A stretch of 64,000 bases of DNA from the NCBI RefSeq assembly GCF_027579695.1, contig NC_083596.1, positions 18,179,255 through 18,243,254 of the forward strand. The letters run 5' to 3'. The notes beneath the pieces were generated by a model. It was given only the letters and a program-made list of their open reading frames with translations, was not told the origin of the DNA and made no database searches. This DNA comes from Neoarius graeffei. Lineage: Eukaryota > Chordata > Actinopteri > Siluriformes > Ariidae. Shown here piece after piece: positions 45,901 through 51,009 of the stretch; the first letter of the stretch is position 1, and each line of letters starts with the position of its first letter. The translations under genes and the position numbers were made by a program.

Positions 45901-46707
45901 TTAAGTGGCACGAGACTAATTAAAAATGTTCTCAATCTTAACTCAGAAAGCACATCCCTAACACGCACCTCATAACCTTGCAGTCCTTACAGGTGAGGTG
46001 AAGCTGAGTCAAATCTCGACACTCCACACTTTCTATCAGCTGCAGAGGGACCTGAGAAAACATGAAGGATGGAGAGATAAGAGAAGAATGTGAGCTAGAA
46101 GAGGAAGTCAGTCCAAGGTTAAATATTTCAACAATGACACACTGACGTACTCAGATTCTGAAGGGAATTTGGATTGTGTAGGCTTTTACAGAATCGTATC
46201 TGATGAATGTTTTTGCACCCTCTGCCTGGAGTTTTTCAAATGTACAAAAACATGCACTGCTTTTCCCCACACAGCATACACAACCATGGTGCAGTGCTCT
46301 AGAACAAAAACCACAGACATGAACAGAACAAAGCCTTTTGAAAGAGACTCACATTTACAATGTTGTCTTTGAACTTGATGTGAAGGCGGTAACTAGACAA
46401 GGCGATGACAACCTCCTCTGTCTTTTCCACATACTCCACACATTCACCGTGCAACACCGGGAACGGGACCTACACACCGCCACAACCAATGATTAAAACA
46501 GAAAGATGAACAAGTGTGCGCATTTTTGTATGCTATCCCGCAAGAGTGGTCTTGCCTGCAGATGTTCCTTTTCCACATCTGGACTCCCAGCCTCTGGACT
46601 GGGCTGCTCCTCTTCACCCTGAAACACATAAGACAAGTACTGTTTTCCTTAAGATCTAGTCTCATTAATACTGACTCCAGGTGTATAAGGAAGTACACAC
46701 TCACCAT
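9722..46707 (-). CDS. mtmr4: Myotubularin-related protein 4 (FYVE-containing PI3P phosphatase), complete coding region
   Basis: MTMR4 removes the 3-phosphate of PI3P and PI(3,5)P2 on endosomes. Coding exons (complement): 46705-46707, 46556-46618, 46353-46469, 45969-46051, 42169-42329, 41875-41971, 36225-36338, 35961-36133, 35743-35877, 33048-33159, 31607-31802, 30745-30930, 30354-30524, 28100-28245, 25509-26412, 21057-21164, 17762-17853, 9722-9902. All phases join, giving 1013 residues (human MTMR4 is nearly 1200; the linker is shorter here). Domains: PH-GRAM about 22-170, phosphatase about 175-560 with catalytic Cys392 and Arg398 in CSDGWDRT, variable linker 586-855, coiled coil about 855-883, FYVE 924-990. 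The linker start ([20 protein letters not shown]) and the C-terminus [12 protein letters not shown] favour MTMR4 over MTMR3. Oddities are a GC-AG intron, an isolated ATG, and QQ for HH in the FYVE motif. The host of nested repeats lies entirely in introns. Confidence 0.93.
10203..10433 (+). mobile_element. Retroposed LINE tail with inverted 5' segment
   Basis: It is a 231-bp insert with a perfect 17-bp target duplication (ATATACTGTTTACATCT at 10186-10202 and 10434-10450). The right part is a LINE/SINE-type 3' end (..GAAACGTCTTCAAGACTTTT.. ending ACTGAGCATCTTCACAG). The left part is the near-perfect reverse complement of it: arms 10201-10295 and 10300-10397 with a loop of 4 bp. Confidence 0.75.
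10451..12525. other. mtmr4 intron, mostly unique sequence
   Basis: This is part of the intron between mtmr4 exons 17 and 18. Apart from the candidate microexon at 12267-12293 and the purine-rich stretch around it, I see no gene or clear repeat. Confidence 0.5.
12267..12293 (-). CDS. Candidate 27-nt alternative microexon in the mtmr4 FYVE intron
   Basis: On the - strand a long pyrimidine tract ends ccctttctctccctacag, then 27 bases, then GTGAGA. In the phase of mtmr4 exon 17 the 27 bases stay open and would insert nine residues (around AREPVEEA) between QC and RNCG of FYVE, keeping frame with exon 18. No homologue is recognised; it may be fortuitous. Confidence 0.3.
12905..13296. repeat. Truncated copy of CCCTGTGTCC-ended DNA repeat
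   Basis: It is similar over about 390 bp to the fuller copy at 43986-44485. It includes CTCACTATATAGTG near the right end and ends GGACACAGGG at 13296. The left terminus is missing. Confidence 0.65.
13627..13849 (+). pseudogene. THAP-domain first exon relic of ISL2EU-like element 1
   Basis: It starts [18 protein letters not shown] with KKSFYRIPA, breaks after RRQREY, and resumes in another frame with [11 protein letters not shown] just before TG|GTAAGT. C-x4-C at the start and CxxH at the end are the zinc ligands of a THAP finger. Confidence 0.65.
14351..14356 (+). promoter_or_regulatory. TATA box of the intact Tc1 element
   Basis: TATAAA lies 45 bases before the ATG at 14396. It argues that the upstream in-frame ATG at 14342 is not the start. 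Confidence 0.5.
14396..15418 (+). CDS. Tc1 transposase, uninterrupted (340 aa)
   Basis: This is a cut-and-paste DDE transposase for TA targets. The frame is open from 14342, but a TATAAA at 14351 lies between that ATG and the next. Starting at 14396 ([19 protein letters not shown]) gives 340 residues, the normal Tc1 size, with 45 bases from TATA to ATG. N-terminal HTH about 10-55 ([19 protein letters not shown]), GRKT-type AT-hook linker about 65-72, catalytic D in [10 protein letters not shown] in [10 protein letters not shown] in SPIENIWH (DD34E). It ends KRKGDVSQW. No stop or frameshift was seen, so it could be functional, though missense changes cannot be excluded. Confidence 0.92.
   Translation: MGRGSPIPLILHRQIVEQYQKGVRQCKIAKSLNISSSTVHNIIKRFRESGRISVRKGQGRKTILGARDLRTLRHHCITYRHASVLEITKWAHEYFQRTLSVNIIHRAIRRCQLKLYSSKKKPYLNMIQKRRRLLWAKAHLKWTVAKWKTVLWSDESKFEVLYGNQGRPVIRTKEEKDDPSCYQRSVQKPASLMVWGRISACGMGSLHIWKDTINAERYIQVLEQHMLPSRQHLFQGRPCIFQHDNAKPHTASITASWLRRRRVRVLNWPACSPDLSPIENIWHIIKRKIQQKRPKTVEQLESYIRQEWVNIPIPKLEQLVSSVPRRLQTVVKRKGDVSQW
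16153..16212 (+). pseudogene. Possible second-gene first exon of ISL2EU-like element 2
   Basis: [20 protein letters not shown] runs up to ACG|GTATGC. It opposes the THAP exon at the other end, the layout expected of an element with two convergent genes. Assignment is inference from position only. Confidence 0.3.
16353..16795. mobile_element. Palindromic MITE, copy 1
   Basis: CCTTTTGGCGGATGCTGCC at the left is the inverse of GGCGGCATCCGCCAAAAGG at the right. Poly-T/poly-G (16391-16423) mirrors poly-C/poly-A (16718-16746). The centre, 16529-16618, is an almost perfect hairpin (GCTGCACACATTTGCGCAG). A relative lies at 47708-48030. Confidence 0.75.
17034..17218 (-). pseudogene. THAP-domain first exon relic of ISL2EU-like element 2
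   Basis: [20 protein letters not shown] and FYGIPT, then a frame break; VCSDHFISG reappears before GTG|GTAAGT. Zinc ligands C-x4-C and CxxH fit THAP. Confidence 0.65.
17762..17853 (-). CDS. mtmr4: mtmr4 coding exon 17 (FYVE domain, first half)
   Basis: [20 protein letters not shown] then [10 protein letters not shown]; residues 924-953. The WxxD motif (W927-D930), the first zinc pair C937/C940 and C953 are present. The basic PI3P motif reads RKQQCR (codons CAG CAA) rather than RKHHCR. Acceptor gtgcttctag, donor CAG|GTGAAG. Confidence 0.93.
17854..19032. other. mtmr4 intron without recognised features
   Basis: AT-rich sequence between mtmr4 exons 16 and 17. I see no gene; open frames here are short. 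Confidence 0.5.
19036..19506 (+). mobile_element. Harbinger-like MITE, copy A
   Basis: The ends AGGCCAATTTATGCTGACAA and the inverse of TTGTCGCAAGAGCATGCAG..AGGCCT lie within TTAA palindromes (19033-19036, 19506-19509). It contains [20 protein letters not shown] (ATG at about 19246), similar to the start of the MADF/Myb-like protein of Harbinger elements. Copy B is at 22172-22737 and has about 65 extra internal bases. Confidence 0.6.
19637..19664. repeat. (GGGGA)n minisatellite
   Basis: About five units of GGGGA; it could form a G-quadruplex. Confidence 0.7.
19665..21056. other. mtmr4 intron, no gene seen
   Basis: A TA-repeat lies at about 20458-20472. The 90-codon open frame at 20520-20792 on the + strand has no recognisable features. 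Confidence 0.5.
21057..21164 (-). CDS. mtmr4: mtmr4 coding exon 16 (linker before FYVE)
   Basis: It has 36 codons, [19 protein letters not shown] to [12 protein letters not shown]; residues 888-923. It has a tatccttttgcccag acceptor, a CAG|GTAGGA donor and phase 0 both ends. It is low in recognisable conservation, but it is the only phase-compatible splice-flanked exon I found between the coiled coil and FYVE. Confidence 0.8.
21509..21994 (+). mobile_element. tRNA-derived SINE with LINE-type tail
   Basis: The head GACCAGCTAGTGGTAGCGTG resembles a tRNA A box, with a degenerate B box at about 21552. The 3' end is TATAAATAAACTTGCCTTGC, a tail shared by many fish LINEs. The flanking duplication AAATAGAGCT lies at 21499-21508 and 21995-22004. 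Confidence 0.75.
22172..22737 (+). mobile_element. Harbinger-like MITE, copy B
   Basis: It matches copy A (19036-19506) along most of its length, including the MEQHE start at about 22413, and keeps an internal 65-bp block (TCAAAGTGCGGACTCGTCCA..) that copy A lacks. The right end abuts the Charlie-type repeat. Confidence 0.65.
23193..23494 (-). mobile_element. tRNA-derived SINE (DANA/mermaid type), copy 2
   Basis: Same family as 8323-8674, with internal deletions. A 12-bp duplication TGTTTAAATACT lies at 23181-23192 and 23495-23506. Confidence 0.9.
23948..24154. mobile_element. piggyBac-like MITE, copy 2
   Basis: It is 207 bp, flanked by TTAA at 23944-23947 and 24155-24158. The homologous site in the other Charlie-type copy (about 60,817) has one TTAA and no insert. 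Confidence 0.85.
24279..24932 (+). mobile_element. Harbinger-like MITE with GGCTGAG repeats
   Basis: The ends TGCCGCTTTTCCACTACC and the inverse GGTAGTGGAAAAGGGCCA are inverted, with TAA (24276-24278) and TTA (24933-24935) beside them. Repeated GGGCTGAG-type words lie at both flanks. It holds a short open frame from 24539 ([26 protein letters not shown]) that may be the start of a transposase; that is inference. Confidence 0.6.
25509..26412 (-). CDS. mtmr4: mtmr4 coding exon 15 (large variable linker and coiled coil)
   Basis: It has 301 codons. It starts [16 protein letters not shown] and [15 protein letters not shown], blocks typical of MTMR4. A long acidic/Ser-rich, low-conservation stretch follows, then [16 protein letters not shown] and [14 protein letters not shown], a heptad-rich helix just before FYVE. 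Acceptor tccttcctacag, donor CTG|GTGAGA. This exon is shorter than its mammalian counterpart and accounts for most of the length difference. Confidence 0.95.
26688..27357 (+). mobile_element. Kolobok-like TTAA element with THAP relic (670 bp)
   Basis: The ends AGTGCATATCAC and the inverse of ..GAATATGCACT are inverted; TTAA lies at 26684-26687 and 27358-27361. A THAP start is inside at 27021. TTAA targets, RR-starting termini and a THAP domain together fit Kolobok. Confidence 0.6.
27021..27193 (+). pseudogene. THAP-domain relic in the 26.7-kb element
   Basis: [19 protein letters not shown] then [19 protein letters not shown], with the C-x4-C pair and the central Trp of a THAP finger. It stops before the CxxH pair. 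Confidence 0.6.
28100..28245 (-). CDS. mtmr4: mtmr4 coding exon 14 (phosphatase end)
   Basis: [20 protein letters not shown] followed by a Ser/Pro/acidic tail SPEDMPPC; residues 538-585. Acceptor cctgacag, donor CAG|GTAAAG. Its final two bases complete an Arg codon with exon 15. Confidence 0.95.
28754..29906 (-). mobile_element. Kolobok-like TTAA/THAP element, copy 1 (1153 bp)
   Basis: The ends AGGTCCCATGGCATG and CATGCCATGGGACCT are perfect 15-bp inverted repeats; TTAA lies at 28750-28753 and 29907-29910. Copy 2 at 57327-58530 is very similar throughout. Confidence 0.85.
29393..29692 (-). pseudogene. THAP-domain first exon in TTAA element, copy 1
   Basis: [18 protein letters not shown], the central W in [19 protein letters not shown], and LKPGSVPSI as the AVPTI-like end give a complete THAP finger (C-x4-C, CxxH). 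The exon ends CAA|GTAAGT in phase 0. The catalytic exons are absent, so the element is non-autonomous. The start used by copy 2 (MASPQ) is missing here; an in-frame ATG lies at 29752. Confidence 0.7.
30354..30524 (-). CDS. mtmr4: mtmr4 coding exon 13 (phosphatase domain)
   Basis: [37 protein letters not shown] to SPLSEM; residues 481-537. Acceptor gtcatgcag, donor ATG|GTACTG, phase 0 both ends. Confidence 0.95.
30745..30930 (-). CDS. mtmr4: mtmr4 coding exon 12 (phosphatase domain)
   Basis: [39 protein letters not shown] and FNEAFL; residues 419-480. It begins and ends in phase 0. Its acceptor follows a run of nine C residues on the coding strand. Confidence 0.96.
31607..31802 (-). CDS. mtmr4: mtmr4 coding exon 11 (active site)
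   Basis: [20 protein letters not shown] and then [20 protein letters not shown] to DPYYRTIE; residues 353-418. The Cx5R loop CSDGWDR gives catalytic Cys392 and Arg398, so the enzyme is predicted to be active. Acceptor tctctcag, donor GAG|GTGAGG. Confidence 0.97.
31839..32731. mobile_element. Decayed Tc1-related repeat
   Basis: The left end CAGTGGGTTACAGAAGTATT plus ACATTTTGTAGTGGCGTTAC is typical of a fish Tc1 terminus. The right end has GGGATGAATACTTCTAGAAG as the inverse of the same block. No transposase is readable. Confidence 0.5.
32786..32886 (-). repeat. 5'-truncated L2-type LINE tail
   Basis: It is nearly identical to the last 100 bp of the large LINE (36.44-36.55 kb), beginning ATCAAGTTTATTTGTACAGC. 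Confidence 0.85.
33048..33159 (-). CDS. mtmr4: mtmr4 coding exon 10 (phosphatase domain)
   Basis: [20 protein letters not shown] then [16 protein letters not shown]; residues 316-352. Acceptor tttttgtacag, donor AA|GTGAGT. Joining to exon 11 creates the Asn of NWLSALE. Confidence 0.95.
33368..33719 (-). mobile_element. tRNA-derived SINE (DANA/mermaid type), copy 3
   Basis: It is full length with A/B boxes as in copy 1. A 12-bp duplication AACAATAAATCT lies at 33356-33367 and 33720-33731. Confidence 0.92.
33753..34811 (+). mobile_element. TTAA element with THAP relic (1059 bp)
   Basis: It is flanked by TTAA at 33749-33752 and 34812-34815. The ends AGTGATTTATATAGG and the inverse of ..GCATATCTGCT are only weakly alike. 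A THAP-like start is present at 33899, and an imperfect inverted repeat (ACGGAACGTCAC / GTGACGTCCCGTT) lies at about 34150-34225. Confidence 0.5.
33899..34069 (+). pseudogene. THAP-like relic in the 33.7-kb element
   Basis: [20 protein letters not shown] and HSWPKN, then the finger is lost. The second Cys of the first zinc pair (RCSN) and the F-P-K-like core are kept; the first Cys is replaced. Confidence 0.45.
34816..35742. other. mtmr4 intron, no gene seen
   Basis: This is the intron between exons 9 and 10. No repeat with clear ends was recognised. Confidence 0.5.
35743..35877 (-). CDS. mtmr4: mtmr4 coding exon 9 (phosphatase domain)
   Basis: The exon has a variable start and then [26 protein letters not shown]; residues 271-315. 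[15 protein letters not shown] is conserved in the family. Acceptor gtgtattag, donor CAG|GTACAC. Confidence 0.95.
35961..36133 (-). CDS. mtmr4: mtmr4 coding exon 8 (phosphatase domain)
   Basis: [20 protein letters not shown] then [17 protein letters not shown]; residues 213-270. [13 protein letters not shown] is a myotubularin signature. Acceptor tttccctag, donor CAG|GTGAGC. Confidence 0.95.
36225..36338 (-). CDS. mtmr4: mtmr4 coding exon 7 (phosphatase domain)
   Basis: [18 protein letters not shown] then [19 protein letters not shown]; residues 175-212. [20 protein letters not shown] is a conserved myotubularin block. Acceptor cttttcag, donor AG|GTGTTT. Confidence 0.95.
   Translation of the reverse strand, partial: TLCQLPREDFGAELGHRHRARERGGIPILEENPSCCL
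36866..36921. repeat. (G)n(GA)n microsatellite in the LINE 3' UTR
   Basis: About 20 G followed by about 18 GA units. The tract is length-unstable and hard to assemble. Confidence 0.9.
37601..39064 (-). CDS. LINE reverse transcriptase part (ORF2 second half)
   Basis: Target-primed reverse transcription of the LINE RNA. It has 487 open codons: [29 protein letters not shown] (catalytic Asp), [11 protein letters not shown] and the YADDTQLY active site, ending in the usual [12 protein letters not shown] and [15 protein letters not shown]. The frame really continues upstream ([18 protein letters not shown]) to about 39,185, where it is shifted relative to the endonuclease frame. Apart from that it is undamaged. 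Confidence 0.9.
   Translation of the reverse strand: MPGVIEPLLKIINSSLMIGYVPKSFKLAVIKPLIKKPDLDPCQLSNYRPISNLPFISKILEKAVAQQLCSYLHRNNIHEMYQSGFRPHHSTETALVKVVNDLLLASDQGCVSLLVLLDLSAAFDTIDHSILLDRLENVVGVKGMALSWLRSYLTDRYQYVDINGDISRRTEVKFGVPQGSVLGPLLFSLYMLPLGDIIRKHCISFHCYADDTQLYVSAKPDERHQLNKIEECVKDIRHWMLINFLLLNSDKTEVLVLGPHTARSKFSDYTVTLDGLSVSSRAAVKDLGVIIDPSLSFETHIDNITRIAFFHLRNIAKIRNLMSLHDAEKLVHAFVTSRLDYCNALLSGCSNKCINKLQLVQNAAARVLTRTRKYDHITPVLSTLHWLPIKFRIDYKILLLTFKALNGLAPQYLSELLLLYDPPRLLRSKGAGYLLVPRIVKATSGGRAFSYKAPLLWNSLPSNVRESDTVSAFKSRLKTYLFSQAFC
39144..40577 (-). pseudogene. LINE AP endonuclease part (ORF2 first half), frameshifted at its end
   Basis: Nicks target DNA. It has 477 codons: [35 protein letters not shown], the [12 protein letters not shown] block and ISDHCLISF are AP-endonuclease motifs. 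After SDLVVNNI the frame runs into [13 protein letters not shown] and stops, while the adjacent frame carries the true linker to the reverse transcriptase; one indel near 39,175-39,190 explains this. Confidence 0.88.
40674..41015 (-). pseudogene. LINE ORF1-like SGNH/esterase domain, 3' part
   Basis: [27 protein letters not shown] and [10 protein letters not shown] are the later blocks of the esterase-like domain found in L2/CR1 LINEs; the catalytic DGIHP block is present. The 5' part is missing. It ends at TGA, 96 bases in frame before the endonuclease ATG. Confidence 0.7.
41041..41874. other. mtmr4 intron, no feature recognised
   Basis: AT-rich with A-runs; no repeat ends or exons seen. Confidence 0.5.
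41875..41971 (-). CDS. mtmr4: mtmr4 coding exon 6
   Basis: [17 protein letters not shown] to [10 protein letters not shown], residues 143-174, the link from PH-GRAM into the phosphatase domain. Acceptor tctccag, donor AG|GTGACC. The following intron carries the L2 LINE. Confidence 0.92.
42169..42329 (-). CDS. mtmr4: mtmr4 coding exon 5 (PH-GRAM end)
   Basis: [20 protein letters not shown] and then [14 protein letters not shown]; residues 89-142. The donor chosen is ACTG|GTACAG; a second in-phase GT six bases downstream (ACAG|GTTACA) would add two residues. The chosen one gives the family-length join CHTG-EHV. Confidence 0.88.
42534..43340. mobile_element. DNA transposon-like element with 6-bp target duplication (unclassified)
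   Basis: It is 807 bp. The inverted ends CAGACCTGTTTACCCC and ..GTAAACAGGTCTG match over 13 bp, and AGTAGA is duplicated at 42528-42533 and 43341-43346. No transposase is readable. A 6-bp duplication is unusual; IS3EU-type is one option. Confidence 0.65.
43655..43861 (+). pseudogene. LINE ORF2 C-terminal relic
   Basis: [20 protein letters not shown] and [11 protein letters not shown] match the PLWNSLP..FK.RLKTHLF end of CR1/L2-like ORF2. It is an isolated fragment, in the opposite orientation to the large LINE. Confidence 0.6.
43986..44485. repeat. DNA repeat with CCCTGTGTCC ends
   Basis: The left CCCTGTGTCCAAAATGGC and the inverse of GCGATTTCGGACACAGGG at the right are inverted, and CTATATAG words are present at both sides. 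A truncated relative lies at 12905-13296. Confidence 0.65.
44486..45047. other. mtmr4 intron, no feature recognised
   Basis: AT-rich intron sequence with no clear repeat ends or exons. Confidence 0.5.
45048..45786. mobile_element. DNA transposon-like repeat with ACTACGTTCAGACTGCA ends
   Basis: The ends pair over about 35 bases (ACTACGTTCAGACTGCA, then GAAACGACCCA). No transposase and no clear target duplication. Confidence 0.65.
45969..46051 (-). CDS. mtmr4: mtmr4 coding exon 4 (PH-GRAM domain)
   Basis: [19 protein letters not shown] is followed by TCKDCKVM plus two bases; residues 62-88. Acceptor tttctcag, donor AG|GTGCGT. Confidence 0.92.
46353..46469 (-). CDS. mtmr4: mtmr4 coding exon 3 (PH-GRAM domain)
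   Basis: It has 39 codons, [18 protein letters not shown] to [13 protein letters not shown], residues 23-61. It is flanked by gtgtgtag and [22 protein letters not shown] is the GRAM-type strand seen in myotubularins. Confidence 0.92.
46556..46618 (-). CDS. mtmr4: mtmr4 coding exon 2 (N-terminal acidic segment), GC donor
   Basis: It has 21 codons, [15 protein letters not shown].. to EKEHLQ, after a tgtttcag acceptor. The exon ends CTGCAG followed by GCAAGACC. No GT exists at the needed phase, and AG|GCAAG is the usual context of a GC-AG intron. Joining to exon 3 gives [12 protein letters not shown], as in the family. Confidence 0.85.
46705..46707 (-). CDS. mtmr4: mtmr4 coding exon 1: initiator ATG only
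   Basis: The sequence reads gggccATG|gtgagt. The next coding exon begins GGT GAA GAG, so the protein starts [10 protein letters not shown], like the MGEE start of known MTMR4. The exon's 5' border is unclear: an acceptor-like ctccctcacag lies only 5 bases before the ATG, so the non-coding part may extend further right or be extremely short. Confidence 0.8.
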
Positions 46708-46928
46708 GGCCCCTGTGAGGGAGGAGGGATCGGGGTAGAGGGGGGGGTTCGCCAGAGACTACCAAGTCTCTCTGCTGGATCTCAACCTCAAGGACTCAGC
46801 ACTGAGACACGGGGGGAAAAAAAGTTAGAGAAAGCCATCCAGTCTAAATGTGGTCCTTACATTATACACGAATAGCTAACCAGGCTTTATACTTTCTACA
46901 CTTAGGTCCATAGAAACGTTTATCCTTA

Positions 46929-47611
46929 GGCTACGTTTACACTAGACCGTATCTGTCTCGTTTTCTTCGCGGATGCACTGTCCGTTTACATTAAACCGCC
47001 CGGAAACGGGAATCCGCCAGCGTCCACGTATTCAATCCAGATCGTGTCAGCTCCGGTGCTGTGTAAACATTCAAAATACGCGGATACGCTGTGCTGAGCT
47101 CTAGCTGACGTCTCATTGGACAACGTCACTGTGACATCCACCTTCCTGATTCGCTGGCGTTGGTCATGTGACGCGACTGCTGAAAAACGGCGCGGACTTC
47201 CGCCTTGTATCACCTTTCATTAAAGAGTATAAAAAAGTATGAAAATACTGCAAATACTGATGCAAATACTGCCCATTGTGTAGTTATGATTGTCTTTAGG
47301 CTTGCCATCCTTCCACTTGCAAGTAGTAAGTGATATGCGCTGGGATCACACACACAGCGGCTCAGTTCCGAATCGTGGCTTGTGCACTTCACTCGCGCGC
47401 TGTGTGAGCTGCGCAGGGCCGGAGTGCGCACCCTCCAGAGGGCACTCGCTGTTCAGGGCGGAGTGATTTGGAGCGCAGGATGCCTGCGGAGCCGAGCGTA
47501 TCCGCGTATTGGCGTTGCTGTGTGCACGGCTAACGGTTTTAGTGTAAACGCGAATCGTTTTAAGAACGTTAATCTGATGATCCACTGATTCGACGTAATG
47601 TAAACGTAGCC
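46929..47611. mobile_element. DNA transposon-like repeat with GGCTACGTTTACA ends
   Basis: GGCTACGTTTACACTAGACC at the left and TGTAAACGTAGCC at the right are inverted. It lies immediately upstream of mtmr4 coding exon 1. No transposase is readable. Confidence 0.65.
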
Positions 47612-47623
47612 ATATGCCACAAT

Positions 47624-48363
47624 TAGGGATGGCGAAAACTTTAAAAAAAAAAAAAATCTTGACCGACCACCGAGCCTCATTAGCCGGTTAACCTACGAGT
47701 TTAAACAGGGATGCAAACGGCGCGCCTTTTGGCGGATGCCGCCTTTTTCACGGCTGAACCGTGCAGATCCGATTTGGGGGGGGGGGGGGGGGGGGGGGGG
47801 TCGGAGTGTCTGAATAATTTCATCAGTAAATTATGTATTAAAATTACTAAATAAGCAAATGCCATTACAGTCCATGAAACCTAGGAAGTATGTGAACAGT
47901 AAATCAGAAAGCTGCGCACACTTGCGCAGTTTCTGCACAGCTTTCTGATTTACTGTTTTCTTCTCATAAAAAGGATCTGCACGATTCAGCCGTGAAAAAG
48001 TCGGCATCTGCGCCTTTAGTTTGCGTGGAGAGATATGATCTGCAATAACATGCATTGTTGGCTACAGACCGAAACATATTCATAATTTGTAAGCTAAAAA
48101 GCCTGTGTCCACACTTTTCTTTTGCCGAGTGGCAGCTGTCTTCAACTGGGGCGGGAGGGCGGGACATGACTGAATGGATGTTTCTGATTTGTCAGCTGTC
48201 GTCCTTACACCGCATGGCATGCCCCAAGCGTTTACAACTTAGGATTCCAGGTTCTCCACTCCAAAACGATTTTTTTTTTTAACCGACAAAAAAAAAAAAA
48301 ATTTAACCGGTTGACGTTGATTCGGTCAACCATCAGTCAAATGGTCATCGGTTAACATCCCTA
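47624..48363. mobile_element. TAGGGATG-ended repeat holding a palindromic MITE
   Basis: TAGGGATG at 47624-47631 is the inverse of CATCCCTA at 48356-48363; GGTTAAC words lie at both flanks. A palindromic MITE sits inside. Confidence 0.5.
47708..48030. mobile_element. Palindromic MITE, copy 2
   Basis: GGGATGCAAACGGCGCGCC and CCTTTTGGCGGATGCCGCC at the left match the right arm of the 16.35-kb copy. About 25 G at 47777-47801 follow. The centre is a hairpin (CAGAAAGCTG..CAGCTTTCTG). Confidence 0.7.
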
Positions 48364-50340
48364 TGGCTAAATTCTCATCCCCAATTGGTCGGAATTGTGG
48401 CTCAATTTTATACAACAGCATGGCTCAACAGTTTCAGACACTGAAGCTTTTTTGTTAAGAGGCATTTACAGACATCATCCGCACTTTGCAACAATCGGGT
48501 GGGTTTCCCCAAAAGCCCCTTAACTTTGAGTGTTCATTGTAATGCTACCATTCTACCATTTAACGATTTGTGCTACGATGCTTTTGGGAAACCCATCCCA
48601 GACTAGTGTGTACAGTTTCTCAGCATGGGAAAGAAAGTCTTCAGGACAGGAGTGTGTTTGCTAGTTCCTCTAAACTGGCAAGCTGCATCTTTGACTCAAA
48701 AAGCAGATGCTTGTGAGGAAACGGCTGTTATCACACAAGTAATCGAGGAGGAACTAACTTCTTATACTCGTTTCACAATATTAAATGCAATCTCTTGGCG
48801 TGCATCTTTTAAGAAATTAAAACAAAGCTTTGCCAAAAACCACCGATACAAGCAGTGTACCACATTTCAGACTATACCGTTATGTCAGGAATCATGTACA
48901 TCAAGCTGGTCGTTGTGAAAACCCCCGACAGGGTCATACAGGACCTCAACATGAAGCAGAAGGCTCTCAAATCACCCTGAATGGGTCCATTTTGCAACAC
49001 CAAGCTGGTCACTGTCCATCCCTTACATAGCAGTCATTTTTTTGGCTACAGTTGGAACTGTCCATTGCAATGCAAACTCTGCAGCCTTCAGATCGTACTT
49101 TGGTGTAAAGGTGAAGACTAAAATTAATTAGGAAAATCTTCCATAATATTCAGCATTCCCCCCCCAAGGTTACTGTTTTGTTTTTGTTTTTTTTTAAGGG
49201 GGTGCTGGATGAAGTCACCTGCAGAACCCCTCTCCACAGCTCCTATTGGAGAAATAGGACCATTCCGGTCCAAATGAAGCCTTGACATTTTAGAACTGCA
49301 CTCTGACCTTAAAATGTGTGCGTGTTCTGAATGAGGTTTTTTTTTTTTTAAACTACATTCTTAGAAAACCCTGCTGCAGGGTTTCAATGAGCTGATGTCA
49401 ATTCAGTTATTAAAAGCAACAATTTACTGGACTTTTCAGACTGATAAGATTGGACATGGTCCTCCAATCAGACTAATATCCAACAAAGCTGTTTAAAACA
49501 ACGATACATGGCCGCATCACACCACCCCAGTGTATGCATGATCCATGGCATGTTATTCCTTAGGAAACAAACAAGTTGTTTGACAAAGACTACAGTTTAT
49601 ATACTTTAAGACATGTCCCGTCACTTCCATATCTTGCTTGTTCAAGTCCAGTTAACGAGAGGTTAAGCTGTGGTGGTAATTGCTAAACCGGGTAGCACTA
49701 GTCTATTTGTAACTGATTAAAATCAATGTGAAGAAAAACCTACACTGCTGGTGGCTCAGCATACCATTTCCATGAGAACACTGGCATTCGATAAGGAACG
49801 ACTTAAGAAAAAGAACACACCCTTATTTGCTGAAGGCTAAGATTTTTGTTTTAATTTTATTTAAAAAAAAAAAAGTTGAGTATTTTAAGCAGTGGGGGGG
49901 GGGGGGGGGGGGGAGAGCCAGTGACTTGAAATATTAACACCCCCCCCCCCAAAAAAAAAAAAACCCCTGTAATGCAAGGATCAAACTTGCAATGTAAGGA
50001 CCAAACTGGTTCAACTGGTCAGAACAGTATAATGAAATCCGACTCCTTTGTTTCCCCTTTGTCTGTACGAATGCACTTGCTCGCCATGTACATATGTCAA
50101 GTTAGCTACCACTTTTCAGGCAACTAAACCATAGGACTGGGCAGCACACTGGAGCTTTAACTCCCTCCCCAAACTCTAATGAAGTTATGACTTCTGAAAA
50201 GTTCTGATATGCAAAAAACAGCAAAAGGCCTGTCAAAGATGCAAAGTGTCATGCATGTTCTCACCAGCTTCTCATCTCCATTACAAATGAAAGCAGCCTC
50301 AAGCTCTTTAGGCACAGCTACATTCCAGCAGTCCAACTAT
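48364..50340. other. Upstream of mtmr4, no gene recognised
   Basis: It has homopolymer tracts (A/G at 49861-49913, C/A at 49941-49966). The open frame 48625-48918 on the + strand has no recognisable family features. Confidence 0.45.
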
Positions 50341-50468
50341 GGACCCTTTTCACGCGACGTCACGACAAACGCAGCCGCCATTTTGGACATGAACTACCAG
50401 TAGTTTACCACAGCCAACATTGAGGAACGGCAGCAAAGAAAGTTTTTACTTTCAGCAAGACTTCCATC

Positions 50469-50629
50469 ATGCCACTATATTGTTGTGCACCTGGATGTAG
50501 TAACCATCAAACAAGGCAAGGTTTATCATTTTATCGGATCCCGACGGAGAAGATGGATAGCGGCCATTAACAGGAAAGATTGGCAGCCCTCGGCATACCA
50601 ACGCTTGTGTAGTGACCACTTTGTTGGAG
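50469..50629 (+). pseudogene. THAP-domain first exon of ISL2EU-like element 3
   Basis: MPLYCCAPGCSNHQTRQGLS and FYRIPT, a frame break near 50545, then RRRRWIAAINRKDWQPSA, YQRLCSDHFVGG and donor GAG|GTAAGA. Apart from the break, the finger is complete (C-x4-C, W, CxxH). Confidence 0.75.
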
Positions 50630-50824
50630 GTAAGACGAATAAAATTAGCCAGAAAAGGCATTACATTGCTGTTAACATTGTGGCAGCGAGTGTGTAACCA
50701 AATAGGCTAAAATAACCCATTGTAACCTCTTTGTTCTTCTGTAGTAGCTATTGACTAGCTAATGTCAACAAGTAGCTGGTATGTTACTGTACTGTACCGG
50801 ATCCAGTGTAAATAGCTGCCGGAG

Positions 50825-51009
50825 CCAACGTCCGAGGTTCCGGAGCGCGCTCCCCGCCGAGGTTCCCCTCAAATTAAGCAGCGCGCTCCGGCTTGCTCCG
50901 GAGCGCGCCGCTTAATTTGAGGGGGAACAAGCCGGAGCGTGCTCTGGAACCTCGGCCGGAGCACTCCTGGAGCAAGCCAGAGTGCGCGCCAGAACCTCGG
51001 ACGTTGGCG
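50825..51009. repeat. GC-rich compound palindrome inserted in an ISL2EU second-gene exon
   Basis: CCAACGTCCGAGGTTC and GAACCTCGGACGTTGG form the outer arms; CAAATTAAGC and GCTTAATTTG plus AGCGCGCTCCGG form nested inner arms. It interrupts the - strand reading frame after NPSSYT. Confidence 0.7.

Noticed and set aside
9722..46707. Assigning the phosphatase as mtmr3
   Set aside because: The linker blocks [20 protein letters not shown], the MGEEE start and the [12 protein letters not shown] end fit MTMR4 better; an alignment would settle it.
45048..47611. The two repeats at 45048-45786 and 46929-47611 as one element
   Set aside because: Their ends (ACTACGTTCAGACTGCA and GGCTACGTTTACA) differ, and mtmr4 exons 1-4 lie between them.
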